A stretch of 64,000 bases of DNA, taken from contig NZ_BMMB01000007.1 in NCBI RefSeq assembly GCF_014645615.1, positions 62,001-126,000 of the forward strand, read 5' to 3'. This document shows, piece by piece, positions 25,628 through 34,569 of this stretch (position 1 is its first letter; every line of letters begins with the position of its first letter). The position numbers were made by a program, and so were the translations under genes. A model generated the notes under the pieces. It saw nothing but the letters and a program-made list of their open reading frames with translations. It searched no databases and was not told where the DNA came from. The DNA comes from Paenibacillus hunanensis (lineage in GTDB: Bacteria; Bacillota; Bacilli; Paenibacillales; Paenibacillaceae).

Positions 25628-26457
25628 GAGGGCTCACCAACCGATGCTACTATGGGTTTGCCATCCAGCGTAACGACCTCTTCAGCAGGCGAGCTTGCAC
25701 CCAGCACCTCATCACGATGAATAGAGCGTCCATAAATATGAGCAAATGCTTCGTCGGTCGCTTCCTCTGGCGTACCGTCGAATACAATCTCACCTGCGCG
25801 TAGACCGATAATACGTGTCGCATATTCGCGAGCCAGATCGATAAAGTGCAGATTGATAATCGTTGTAATTTTCAGATCGCGGTTAATTCGGCGTAGATCG
25901 TCCATAACCTGACGAGTCGTTAACGGATCAAGCGATGCTACCGGCTCGTCAGCTAAAATGATTTGTGGCTCTTGAGCGAGTGCTCTTGCAATCGATACAC
26001 GTTGCTGCTGTCCACCGGATAGCTGATCTGCACGGCTATACGCTTTATCGCGGATATTGACGCGTTCTAGCGCATCCATGGCCAGCTGGGTATCCTCTGC
26101 TGGGAACATACCCAGCATTGTGCGTAGCGTCGAATGGTGACCGACACGTCCGGATAATACATTGCGCAGCACAGTCGAGCGCTTCACCAGATTAAAGTTT
26201 TGGAAGATCATCCCGATGCCGCGGCGAATGCGTCTCAAGCCCGCACCTGATGCATGGGTGATCGACTGTCCATTGATGATAATATTGCCTTCACTAATAT
26301 CGTTCAGACGGTTGATCGAGCGAAGCAATGTGGACTTACCTGCACCGGAAAGTCCAACAATGACGACCAGCTCGCCTTCACCGATCGTTAGATTAATATT
26401 GTTCAGACCACGTGTTCCATTGGGATATACTTTCGATACATTTTGAAATTCAATCAT
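25624..26457 (-). CDS. phnC: Phosphonate-type ABC transporter ATPase
   Basis: 277 residues when started at MIEFQNVSK; a longer in-frame reading would run through the hairpin upstream and is not used. Walker A GLSGAGKS is at 35-42, the Q loop in MIFQNFNLV, the signature LSGGQ at 146-150 and Walker B IILADE at 166-171, with NLHFI holding the switch His. It powers uptake of a phosphonate, phosphite or phosphate ester. The C-terminal 25 residues extend beyond the usual family end. Confidence 0.92.
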   Translation of the reverse strand: MIEFQNVSKVYPNGTRGLNNINLTIGEGELVVIVGLSGAGKSTLLRSINRLNDISEGNIIINGQSITHASGAGLRRIRRGIGMIFQNFNLVKRSTVLRNVLSGRVGHHSTLRTMLGMFPAEDTQLAMDALERVNIRDKAYSRADQLSGGQQQRVSIARALAQEPQIILADEPVASLDPLTTRQVMDDLRRINRDLKITTIINLHFIDLAREYATRIIGLRAGEIVFDGTPEEATDEAFAHIYGRSIHRDEVLGASSPAEEVVTLDGKPIVASVGEPS

Positions 26458-26542
26458 CATAAAGCCCAACTTTCTGTATAAAATCGTGCCTATCTGTAGC
26501 GCCAGAATCGTTGCATTCAGCGATACGCTCATAGAAGCGAAC

Positions 26543-26579
26543 AGGCAGCACCGCCCGCAAAAGAAGGACGGTGCTGCCT
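26543..26579 (-). other. Intercistronic hairpin between phnD and phnC
   Basis: AGGCAGCACCG (26543-26553) and CGGTGCTGCCT (26569-26579) form an 11-bp perfect stem with no T tract. Such hairpins after a binding-protein gene usually stabilise its mRNA or reduce read-through, so that more PhnD than membrane components is made. Confidence 0.6.
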
Positions 26580-26642
26580 TAATCATGGATCATGTGATGT
26601 CATGGATATCGCTATATTGTATACCGCTATAAGAAGCTAGAA

Positions 26643-27587
26643 TTATTGAGCTTGACCGACTTCTTTTGCATATTCGCGTACTGGATCGAAGTTTTTGTCA
26701 TCGCCTTTTTCATAGCCTACGTGAGTATAGATGTCTTCGATAATTTTTTGTCCTTCTGGATCATTACCGATATCAATGAACGCCTGGCTAATTTTGTCTC
26801 TCCAGGTCTGATCCATATCCGAGCGTACGCTGATCGTATCGTTTGGAATTGGAGCCGTGAAGTGAATCACACGAGTCTGGTCAAATACGGTGGGCACATC
26901 TTTTTTGACTGTGTTGCGCGCATCCTGGAATACAGCTACAGCATCAACCTGGCCATTCAGCAGTGCCATAACAGCTGCATCGTGACCTTTGATCGTTACG
27001 CCTTGAACGTCTGTATCCGGGTCAATGCCAGCTTTTTTCAGCTCAGCAGCTGGGAATACATAACCAGCGGAAGAGGTTACATCCTGCCAGCCGATCTTTT
27101 TACCCTTCAGGTCAGTCAACGATTTGATCGGAGAATCCTTTTTAACGATAATCATGGACTTATAGTAGTTCACTTTTTCTGTTGTGGGTTGACCTGTCTC
27201 GTCGTTCACACCGTAGCGCTGTGCTTGCAGCAGCAGATCAGCCGCTTTACGGTTGTCGTGAGCAAGTACATAGGCGTTTGGAGGCAGGAAGCCTACATCT
27301 ACCTGACGGGAAGCCATCGCTTCAACGATTGTGTTATAGTCTGGAGATACGGACACACTTACTGGAATGCCTAGCTTGTCGCCCAGCAGCTTTTCTAGTG
27401 GCTTTGCTTTTGCTTCAAGTGTTTCTGCATTTTGTGAAGGTACGAATTGAACCTTGAGTTCAGTAGGTACATACGCCGTGCTCGCTGCTGTGCCTGAGCT
27501 TGCGGATGTGGAAGGATTGCCGCCACAAGCGGTCAAGCCAACGGCAAAAGCCAGAGTCATACCAATTGCTAATACTTTTTTGAACAA
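26643..27587 (-). CDS. phnD: Phosphonate-type ABC transporter substrate-binding lipoprotein
   Basis: 314 residues. The start is a TTG preceded by AGGGGG at good spacing. The signal peptide ends in the lipobox GLTAC. The fold matches the PhnD/PtxB family: LKVQFVPSQNAETLEAKAKPLEKLLGDKLGIPV, then DVGFLPPNAYVLAH and GKKIGWQDVTSSAGYVFPA, which shape the ligand pocket. It captures the anion outside the membrane. No C-P lyase, phosphonatase or phosphite dehydrogenase gene is in the window, so the ligand is undetermined. Transcription starts in the 330-base region shared with the divergent nucleotidase. Confidence 0.92.
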   Translation of the reverse strand: MFKKVLAIGMTLAFAVGLTACGGNPSTSASSGTAASTAYVPTELKVQFVPSQNAETLEAKAKPLEKLLGDKLGIPVSVSVSPDYNTIVEAMASRQVDVGFLPPNAYVLAHDNRKAADLLLQAQRYGVNDETGQPTTEKVNYYKSMIIVKKDSPIKSLTDLKGKKIGWQDVTSSAGYVFPAAELKKAGIDPDTDVQGVTIKGHDAAVMALLNGQVDAVAVFQDARNTVKKDVPTVFDQTRVIHFTAPIPNDTISVRSDMDQTWRDKISQAFIDIGNDPEGQKIIEDIYTHVGYEKGDDKNFDPVREYAKEVGQAQ

Positions 27588-27816
27588 CGTTATTTCCCCC
27601 TAGGATGTCATAGAATATAAGCTTATGTAACGCCTATGAACAGATTCAGCGACCAGACCCTATGCTGCCCTATTACAGATCCGATAGCTGGAATATAGTA
27701 ATAAGGATTGGCGATAAAATACAGTGAAGCTGGAAACTGGCAAGGTTCACAAATCGTATTCTACCAGCGTTCGAAAAAGGAAGGGTCAAAACAAAAGATG
27801 AATTATGTAATAAAAA

Positions 27817-27854
27817 CGTAAACGCTTTTCGTAATGTAAACCGCTTCGTTTACA
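27817..27854. promoter_or_regulatory. Operator region between phnD and the nucleotidase gene
   Basis: TGTAAAC (27835-27841), six bases and GTTTACA (27848-27854) form a perfect 7-6-7 dyad. Just to its left CGTAAACGCTTTTC (27817-27830) resembles a cre site and repeats the GTAAAC half. The pair lies between two divergent phosphorus-related genes. The binding factor is not known; no clear 11-base-spaced PhoP repeats are seen. Confidence 0.45.
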
Positions 27855-27916
27855 ATGTAATAATATTCATATGATAAAGTGATGTCGTTTGATTCAAATA
27901 GAGAGGAACGATCCGC

Positions 27917-29881
27917 ATGAAACCAGCTTCTTTTATATACAGGTCAGCCGAATATCGATCCGGGAGTGAAGCCGCAACGTTCACACCTGCATCCAAACGA
28001 CATTTTTCCTTGCGCTTGATGGCGACTACCGATCTGCACGTAAGCTTGACGGGATACGATTATTATCGCGATCAGGATACGATGCATATGGGGCTGTCGC
28101 GAACAGCCGCATTGATCGAGCAGGCGCGTAGTGAGGCGACGAATCATATGCTGTTTGATAACGGCGATATTTTACAGGGCAATCCATTAGGTGATTATGC
28201 TGCCGAGCATCGCTACTGGCACAATGAACAGACCGGCGAGGGTGTGCATCCATTGATCGGTCTAATGAATATGCTTGATTATGATGCAGCTACACTTGGC
28301 AATCATGAGTTCAATTATGGGCTAGCGTATCTGGAGCAATGTATAGCAGGTGCTGACTTTCCATATACCAATGCCAATGTATACGAGGTGAAGGAGGAGC
28401 GATATCAGCCGCTGCTGGCACCGTATATTTTGCTGCATCGCAAGCTATACGATGCGGATGGAGCTGCTGCTGAGCTATGTGTAGGTGTAGTAGGGGTAGT
28501 ACCACCGCAAATTATGAACTGGGATCGCAAGCATCTGGAGGGTCATATTGAAGCGCTTGATATGGTCATTGTAGCAAAGCAAGCGGTCAAAGAAGCGCGT
28601 CAGGCAGGTGCAGACATCGTTGTACTACTGGCGCATTGCGGCTATGCAGAAGAGGATACACCAACGATTAGTGAAAACGCGGTGTTGCCGCTAAGCCGTT
28701 TGGCGGGTGTAGATGCCCTATTTTTTGGACATGCGCATAAGCTGTTCCCAGGCGAAGAGTTTGCTGGACGACCGGGTGTCGACCTGGAGCAGGGCACGAT
28801 TCATGGTATTCCTGCGGCTGAGCCCGGTGTATGGGGAAGTCATCTCGGTCTGATTGATCTGGAGCTAGAGCACACAACAGAGGGCTGGTCAGTCGTTACC
28901 GGACGCGGTACGGTACGTCCTATATTTGATCCTGTATCTAATCGTGCACTGGTCGAGCCGATCGCTGCACTAGAGCAAGCTGCTGCTGAGGCACACAGGA
29001 AAACGCTGGACTATATTCATACGCCAGTAGGACAGCTGGATGTGCCGCTACATAGCTACTTTTCACTGGTGACGGATACACCCGTAGTACAGCTTATTAA
29101 TGAAGCACAGCGCTATGCAGGGGCTCGTTTATTGGAGCAAACGCCCTATGCAGCATTACCATTATTATCTGCTGCTGCGCCCTTTAAGACAGGAGGTCGC
29201 TATGGGCCGCTACATTATACAGCAATTGTTCCGGGTGGACTGACGTTGCAGCATATGTCGGACATTTACAGCTATGCGAATACATTTTGCATCGTACGGC
29301 TTGATGGTGATGAAGTACGTGAATGGTTGGAATGGTCAGCAGGATTATACACTACACTGCTGGCTGATGAGGAGCAGCAATCTTTGCTGGACGCGGCGTT
29401 CTCGCCATTTAACTTTGATGTGATAGATGGTTTGTCGTATCGAATCGATGTCAGTGTACCGCCGCGTTATAGTGCAGAGGGCGAGCTACTCCATGCCGAT
29501 TCTCATCGGATTGTCGATATGACGTATAAGGGTGAGCCCGTGACAGCGGCTATGGAATTTGCAGTCGCAACGAATCAATATCGTGCGTTCTCTACACCGC
29601 TTGCCAATCCAGATGGACAGCGTGTGATTGTCGACGCAGGTGTTGAAAATCGCGAGGTCTTAATCGATTATGTACGTCAGTATGAGCATATCGCACCTAT
29701 CGCGGATCATAACTGGTCGCTCTGTTATGGTGGAGAGCAGTCGATTACGTCAGTACATGCTGTATTTCAATCCTCACCGGATGCTCGGGAGTGGCTAAAT
29801 CAGCATCCAGAGCTTGCTTTTGTGCAGCTAGAGCCAGATGGCTTTGCAACGTATCGTATGAGTGTACCTGTAAAAGAATGA
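27917..29881 (+). CDS. 2',3'-cyclic-nucleotide phosphodiesterase / 3'-nucleotidase family metallophosphatase
   Basis: 654 residues, close to E. coli CpdB. The calcineurin-like N-terminal domain shows the dimetal motifs LMATTDLHVSL (residues about 34-44), DNGDILQGNPLGDY, ATLGNHEFNYG, LAHCGYAE and FGHAHKLFPG. A 5'-nucleotidase C-terminal domain follows with PLLSAAAPFKTGGRYG and the substrate-binding YSYANTF. It hydrolyses cyclic nucleotides and nucleoside monophosphates. Unlike CpdB or UshA it has no signal peptide, so it should act in the cytoplasm. It is divergent from the phosphonate-type transporter, which suggests joint phosphorus scavenging. Confidence 0.9.
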   Translation: MKPASFIYRSAEYRSGSEAATFTPASKRHFSLRLMATTDLHVSLTGYDYYRDQDTMHMGLSRTAALIEQARSEATNHMLFDNGDILQGNPLGDYAAEHRYWHNEQTGEGVHPLIGLMNMLDYDAATLGNHEFNYGLAYLEQCIAGADFPYTNANVYEVKEERYQPLLAPYILLHRKLYDADGAAAELCVGVVGVVPPQIMNWDRKHLEGHIEALDMVIVAKQAVKEARQAGADIVVLLAHCGYAEEDTPTISENAVLPLSRLAGVDALFFGHAHKLFPGEEFAGRPGVDLEQGTIHGIPAAEPGVWGSHLGLIDLELEHTTEGWSVVTGRGTVRPIFDPVSNRALVEPIAALEQAAAEAHRKTLDYIHTPVGQLDVPLHSYFSLVTDTPVVQLINEAQRYAGARLLEQTPYAALPLLSAAAPFKTGGRYGPLHYTAIVPGGLTLQHMSDIYSYANTFCIVRLDGDEVREWLEWSAGLYTTLLADEEQQSLLDAAFSPFNFDVIDGLSYRIDVSVPPRYSAEGELLHADSHRIVDMTYKGEPVTAAMEFAVATNQYRAFSTPLANPDGQRVIVDAGVENREVLIDYVRQYEHIAPIADHNWSLCYGGEQSITSVHAVFQSSPDAREWLNQHPELAFVQLEPDGFATYRMSVPVKE

Positions 29882-29916
29882 TTATTCGCTCGATCGATAT
29901 CGGTCGTTGGAATGGT

Positions 29917-29952
29917 AAAAGGACAGCTTCGATGAGTGAGGCTGTCCTTTTT
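29917..29952 (+). terminator. Terminator of the nucleotidase gene
   Basis: AAAAGGACAGC (29917-29927) pairs with GCTGTCC plus TTTTT (29941-29952), 35 bases after the stop. Confidence 0.85.
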
Positions 29953-30050
29953 GCCGTGTTAGTTAGACATGGGAAGAGTGTAGTTGTTAAGAACATAAGC
30001 TTTGCAGAGGGTATCAGCTATATATTAAAATTAAACCAGGAGGCGAGGAG

Positions 30051-30611
30051 ATGAGTGTAGAGTCCAATATGCTTGAGAGTGCGATTCGTCAGTTTACCCA
30101 TTATAAGGAATTAGGCGAGAAGGCGATGCGCCAGCTGGAGCCAGAGCAACTGTTTATCGCTCCCAATGAAGATAGTAACAGTATCGCCGTCATTGTGAAG
30201 CATTTATGGGGCAATATGCTGTCCCGCTGGACAGAATTGCTCACCAGTGATGGGGAGAAGCCATGGCGTCTGCGGGATGAGGAATTCGAATGGGCAGAGG
30301 CGGACCCGGCTCAGGTATGGCAATACTGGGAAGAAGGCTGGCGCTGTCTGCTCGATGCGTTGCAGCAGTTACAGCCAGAGCAGCTGATGACCATCATCTA
30401 TATTCGTAATGAAGGGCATACCGTGCTGGAGGCGATCAATCGTCAATTATGCCATTATCCTTATCATGTAGGACAGATCGTGTACGCAGCCAAAATGTTA
30501 AAATCCACGAGCTGGGACAGTCTGTCTATTCCTCGCCAGCGTTCGGCACAGTATAACGCTAACAAGTTCGACCAGCCTCGGCAACGTCGTCATTTTACCG
30601 AGGGTATATAA
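30051..30611 (+). CDS. DinB-superfamily protein (DUF1572)
   Basis: 186 residues starting seven bases after AGGAGG. It has the four-helix pattern of DinB/YfiT-like metalloproteins: the first helix with HYKELGEKAMRQL, AVIVKHLWGNMLSRW with a metal-ligand His, then the HYPYHVGQIVYAAKML motif with two more His. DUF1572 members are mostly uncharacterised; relatives are thiol-dependent transferases using bacillithiol. The next small gene follows 30 bases later, so the two may be cotranscribed. Confidence 0.82.
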   Translation: MSVESNMLESAIRQFTHYKELGEKAMRQLEPEQLFIAPNEDSNSIAVIVKHLWGNMLSRWTELLTSDGEKPWRLRDEEFEWAEADPAQVWQYWEEGWRCLLDALQQLQPEQLMTIIYIRNEGHTVLEAINRQLCHYPYHVGQIVYAAKMLKSTSWDSLSIPRQRSAQYNANKFDQPRQRRHFTEGI

Positions 30612-30641
30612 TTTTAGCCGGAAAACGAAGGAGGAGAAGCG

Positions 30642-30839
30642 ATGAGCCAGCAACAAACGACATGGGATATCGAACTAACGGACGAACAACAGCAACGCCT
30701 CCGTTTACAATTTGAAAGCCAGCGTGAGCTACAGAAGTTCATTCTCACTCTAACTGTAGAGCAACTGCTTGATGCGCAGGTCTATGACCCAGAGCAGCGT
30801 AGCATGGAAGGGAAGCTGTATGTGTATCATTGCTTTTAA
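30642..30839 (+). CDS. Small uncharacterised protein
   Basis: 65 residues after a good AAGGAGGAGAAGCG ribosome site. It is polar, Gln-rich and probably helical (ELTDEQQQRLRLQFESQRELQKFIL), with no membrane segment. It follows the DinB-like gene by 30 bases. No family recognised. Confidence 0.6.
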   Translation: MSQQQTTWDIELTDEQQQRLRLQFESQRELQKFILTLTVEQLLDAQVYDPEQRSMEGKLYVYHCF

Positions 30840-30964
30840 ATGAGGGTTTTTAAGGGAAGAAGCTCCACAGCATAGGCAAACGATCGATAGGATCCATTGT
30901 GGCTATATCCGCTCTAGTTATCTATATCATTTATAGTATATCCCCATACGTTTGCTATACTTCT

Positions 30965-30998
30965 ATCCCTGCGTTCATTAATAAAATGCAGGGATTTT
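30965..30998 (+). terminator. Terminator
   Basis: ATCCCTGC (30965-30972) pairs with GCAGGGAT (30988-30995) followed by TTT. It ends the DinB-like/small-gene unit. Confidence 0.7.
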
Positions 30999-31126
30999 GC
31001 TATAGAAAGACAGCTATAGTATTCGCTTGAAAAGCACAACTTTTACCCTGTGATAACGTACAACTTTACAATTGGACGAACGAAAATACAAGCTATTACA
31101 TACCGAATCAGGAGGACAACAACGAC

Positions 31127-32569
31127 ATGACATTCAGAAGCTTCACCGCTAAGCTCGCACTCCCAGTCAAGCTAGCCGCCGTAACCGCGCTTACCCTATC
31201 ACTTGGAATTGCTCCTTATGCCAATCCACAGGCACACGCCGCTAATAATGAGAAACCAGCCGTAATTACTATTGCAGGCAAAGAAGTGAACTGGTCTACT
31301 GCTCCATTTGTGATGAAAGGAACAACGATGGTTCCACTTCGTGAAGCAGCACGCGAGCTAGGTGCACAGGCAACATGGGATACAGCTACACGCTCTGTAG
31401 TGATGTACAATCATGGCGACCGAATCGCGCATGTACCGGGTACATCTACGATTACATTAGATGGATTCACACTCCAGATGCCTGAAGCATCGCGCAATGT
31501 GAATGGCACGATGATGGTTCCAGCACGCTTTCTCGCAGATGCATTCAAAGCTGGACTTACCCTGAATTCCACACCTGAGCAGGCCACCATCAATCTAACA
31601 CCAGATGCAGCCACAGTGATGACCGATGCTGTGCAAAGTGTAGATACGTATTTGCAAAAGCAAGGCTACTCTGGTCTGGCACTGGTCGAATCGAAGGGTA
31701 AGGTTGTGTTGAAAAAAGGCTACGGTCTATCCGGTACAGATAAAGTCACCAGCCCGGATAGTATTTCGCGTATCGCCTCGTTAAGCAAGTCCTTTACCGC
31801 TGCTGCTGTCATGAAGCTGATCGAGGATGGTAAGGTAAGTCTGGATGATAAGCTAACTAAATACATCCCGGATTTCCCACGTGGTGATGAGATTACGGTA
31901 CATATGCTGTTATCCCATACCGCAGGCTTTAACTCCAATTTTACACGTGGTGAAGGCACCACATTAGAAGATACGGTAAATGAGATCAAGACCAAGCCAC
32001 TGCGCTTTGAACCAGGCACCACGTTTAACTATAGCAATCAAGGCTATGTACTACTGGCCTATATCGTACAGCTCGTTTCCGGTGAGACTTACGGTCAATA
32101 CATCCAGCATACATTCCTTGAACCGCTACAGATGAACCATACCGGAGAAGCAACGAAGACGACCAACACAATTGCCGGCTTTGTCAAAGATAAAAAAACA
32201 GGAGATTGGATCGAAGGTGATTACTACTGGTCTCAATCCGGTACAGGTACATTTTATTCCAGTCTGGATGACATGATGAAATGGTACAAAGCCTTTGCAA
32301 ACCATACGATCCTCAGTCAAGCCAGCGTAGATCGTATGTTCACACCATACTCTAATCTGAAGCCCTACGGCTACGCCTTTTTAATCAAAAACATTGATGG
32401 CAAGCGTACTATCTACCACAACGGCAGCGGCACCGGTTATTCTACAGGCTTTACCTATAATCTAGACGACGATGTGATGGTGATTCTGCTGGGCAACCAC
32501 TATGGTATGGATATCGCTACCATGCTAACCCAGACTCAAACGCTGGCGAACCATGCACTGGCTAAGTAA
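31127..32569 (+). CDS. Secreted serine hydrolase (class C beta-lactamase-like) with stalk domain
   Basis: 480 residues after AGGAGGACAACAACG. The signal peptide ends near AHA at residue 38. Residues 45-157 form a copper-amine-oxidase-like N-terminal stalk domain with two copies of the MVPLREAARELGA / MMVPARFLADAF element, usual in Paenibacillus secreted proteins. The catalytic domain (165-480) has SLSK (Ser218, Lys221), YSN (Tyr302) and HNG (His431), the active-site trio of class C beta-lactamases and DD-peptidases. Roles range from D-amino-peptide hydrolysis to esterase action; true beta-lactam resistance should not be assumed. It probably works at the cell wall. Confidence 0.88.
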   Translation: MTFRSFTAKLALPVKLAAVTALTLSLGIAPYANPQAHAANNEKPAVITIAGKEVNWSTAPFVMKGTTMVPLREAARELGAQATWDTATRSVVMYNHGDRIAHVPGTSTITLDGFTLQMPEASRNVNGTMMVPARFLADAFKAGLTLNSTPEQATINLTPDAATVMTDAVQSVDTYLQKQGYSGLALVESKGKVVLKKGYGLSGTDKVTSPDSISRIASLSKSFTAAAVMKLIEDGKVSLDDKLTKYIPDFPRGDEITVHMLLSHTAGFNSNFTRGEGTTLEDTVNEIKTKPLRFEPGTTFNYSNQGYVLLAYIVQLVSGETYGQYIQHTFLEPLQMNHTGEATKTTNTIAGFVKDKKTGDWIEGDYYWSQSGTGTFYSSLDDMMKWYKAFANHTILSQASVDRMFTPYSNLKPYGYAFLIKNIDGKRTIYHNGSGTGYSTGFTYNLDDDVMVILLGNHYGMDIATMLTQTQTLANHALAK

Positions 32570-32804
32570 AGGTACTGAAAAATCACGTAGTGGAGGGTCG
32601 CGTATTGGAAATATGTCACGTATTAGAAATATGGATGATTTCGCATGCTAATCGACTATAATCTTCAAAAGTTCATACCCAATCCGTTCCTTTTGATATT
32701 GCCCAAACACTCGCTCAGCATAATAAACAATGGAACACAGCATGCTTTTCTCATTTAAAAGCTCGCTGCTCCAGAGCAGCATACATCAAAGGAGGAATCA
32801 CCTG

Positions 32805-33560
32805 ATGAATTCCGTTATTAACTATGCGCACCGAGGCGCATCAGGTCATTGTCCTGAAAATACAATGGTTGCCTTTCGTCGTGGGCTAGAATTAGGAGCT
32901 ACAGGTATCGAAACGGATGTGCAGATGAGTAAAGATGGCGCGCTGGTACTTATTCATGATGAGAGTGTACAACGTACAACGGGACAGCACGGAGAGATCA
33001 GCCAGCTACATAGTGACGAGATTCGCCGTCTGGATGCAGGAAGCTGGTATAGTCAGGAATTTGCGGGTGAGCGTATTCCTACACTGGATGAGCTATTAGA
33101 CTGGGCAGCATCGACAGAACTGACCTTAAATTTGGAGCTTAAAAATAATATCGAGCCGTATACGGGTATGGAGGAAAAGGTGATTGAGGCTGTTCGTGCG
33201 CGCGGATTAGAGGAGCGTACGATCATTTCCAGCTTTAACCACTATTCTCTTGTTACGTGTAAGCGAATTGCCCCCGAAATTCGTACAGGTATTTTGTATG
33301 TAGAGAATCTGGTCGATCCGTGGAATTATGCACGCAATATCGGTGCAGAAGCTTTACATCCGTATCATCTGACGATGGAGTCCTTTATTGTCCGTCATGC
33401 GAATGCGGCTGGTATTATGAGCAATCCATTTACAATTAACGATCCCGAGCGGATGCAACAGCTGATCGATATGGGCTGTGCTGGCATCATCACGGACTAT
33501 CCTGACCGTCTGGATGAAGTTTTGAGAAGCGTAGTAGCACAGAGTAATAAGCCGCTATAA
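32805..33560 (+). CDS. Glycerophosphodiester phosphodiesterase
   Basis: 251 residues from the ATG after AAAGGAGGAATCACCTG. The catalytic opening YAHRGASGHCPENT (His9, Arg10, Glu18), then GIETDVQMSKDGALVLIHDESVQRTT with the metal-binding acids and second His, and LNLELKNN are all present. It splits glycerophosphodiesters to glycerol 3-phosphate and an alcohol. There is no signal peptide, so it is a cytoplasmic (UgpQ-like) form. It is followed by its own terminator. Confidence 0.93.
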   Translation: MNSVINYAHRGASGHCPENTMVAFRRGLELGATGIETDVQMSKDGALVLIHDESVQRTTGQHGEISQLHSDEIRRLDAGSWYSQEFAGERIPTLDELLDWAASTELTLNLELKNNIEPYTGMEEKVIEAVRARGLEERTIISSFNHYSLVTCKRIAPEIRTGILYVENLVDPWNYARNIGAEALHPYHLTMESFIVRHANAAGIMSNPFTINDPERMQQLIDMGCAGIITDYPDRLDEVLRSVVAQSNKPL

Positions 33561-33615
33561 TTATGAAGGTATGATAAAATTATCATCCTACACGTTTTAC
33601 CTATTCAACATATGT

Positions 33616-33652
33616 GCACCGCGTACGTTATATAGAGTATGCGGTGCTTTTT
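33616..33652 (+). terminator. Terminator of the phosphodiesterase gene
   Basis: GCACCGC (33616-33622) with GCGGTGC (33641-33647) and an inner GTAC/GTAT stem, then TTTTT. Confidence 0.85.
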
Positions 33653-33860
33653 GTGTTAGATGAAGCTGTGTTTTTGGTTATTTTGTGGTATGTTTAAATT
33701 CTGCCCCTGCTGATTGCTGACACTGGACAGCGGAGGTTAAACCACACTAGATGCCACGGAAATAACGGATAATAATGACCAAACTGAAACTTTCCAAGCG
33801 TAACAGAAATGGTTACAATAATGAATATCCATGATCCTGGCGCCGCATGGGAGATAAGCA

Positions 33861-34370
33861 ATGAGAAAACTACGGATTGGACGCTACTTGAAGCTTAATA
33901 CCATTCGGCTGCTTCGATTGCGGAAGGGCGCGCATCAGGTCGCAATCGGATTTGCAGTAGGACTTATTCCAAGCTGGTATCCACTGCTTGGAGTCGGGCC
34001 GCTATTATCACTTGGACTTAATCGTTTATTTAAAGGGGCATTACCAGCAGCAATCTTTGCTGCTTCGCTGGATTCGTTCGTCTGGCCGCTCACCTTTTTC
34101 CTGAATTATCATACAGGTCATCTGCTCATCAGCTTGTTTCATTCGGCACGCTGGCCGTCTCGAATGCTTCATATTAAAATGCCAGATTGGCCAGAGGATT
34201 ATATGCAGCCGCTCCATGCGTCTCATCATTTGCGAGATGCGGGTGTGTACTTTGCAACTGGTGCGGCTGTGAACAGTATTGTTTTTGCCGTCTTGATTTA
34301 TGTGGTGATTAAATGGGTGATGCTCAAATACCGCAAGCCATTACTTCAACGGCTACGCGGTAAAAAATAA
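33861..34370 (+). CDS. DUF2062 membrane protein
   Basis: 169 residues starting after GGGAGATAAGCA. The DUF2062 signature is visible in QVAIGFAVGLIPSWYPLLGVGPLL, with two or three further hydrophobic helices (FIWPLTFFLNY-like segment and NSIVFAVLIYVVIKW). It is an inner-membrane protein of unknown role, found next to glycosyltransferases in some bacteria. Basic residues flank both ends. Monocistronic as far as can be seen. Confidence 0.8.
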   Translation: MRKLRIGRYLKLNTIRLLRLRKGAHQVAIGFAVGLIPSWYPLLGVGPLLSLGLNRLFKGALPAAIFAASLDSFVWPLTFFLNYHTGHLLISLFHSARWPSRMLHIKMPDWPEDYMQPLHASHHLRDAGVYFATGAAVNSIVFAVLIYVVIKWVMLKYRKPLLQRLRGKK

Positions 34371-34475
34371 TTCTTCCTGCAACCAGTCAGCCAAACAAGG
34401 GTATTAATGTATACTGCTATTTCTTTCAAGTACGATATGATGATTGCATTTTCCGTATATTCGTATGAAAGAAAT

Positions 34476-34523
34476 GCAGTCTGTCCTATGCGCGCTATGA
34501 TGACGTGCATAGGTGTAGACTGC
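34476..34523 (+). other. Leader hairpin before the aromatic-acid-exporter-like gene
   Basis: GCAGTCT (34476-34482) and CCTATGC (34485-34491) pair with GCATAGG (34507-34513) and AGACTGC (34517-34523). There is no T tract; it lies about 47 bases before the GTG start at 34570 and may be a 5' UTR structure. Confidence 0.4.
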
Positions 34524-34569
34524 CAACACAGCTTATGATCTACTACTCGGTTCTAAAGGAGGAACATCC

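Noticed and set aside
26458..26586. N-terminal extension of PhnC
   Set aside because: It would encode 43 extra residues through a perfect hairpin, with no family likeness and no ribosome site.
26646..27374. A 242-codon frame opposite phnD
   Set aside because: It is the antisense shadow of a clearly recognised lipoprotein gene.
29791..30054. An 87-codon frame ending at the DinB-like gene
   Set aside because: It starts inside the nucleotidase gene, crosses that gene's terminator and has no ribosome site.
31127..32569. Calling the serine hydrolase a resistance beta-lactamase
   Set aside because: The SxxK/YxN/HxG set is shared with esterases and D-peptidases, and the stalk domain points to a wall function.
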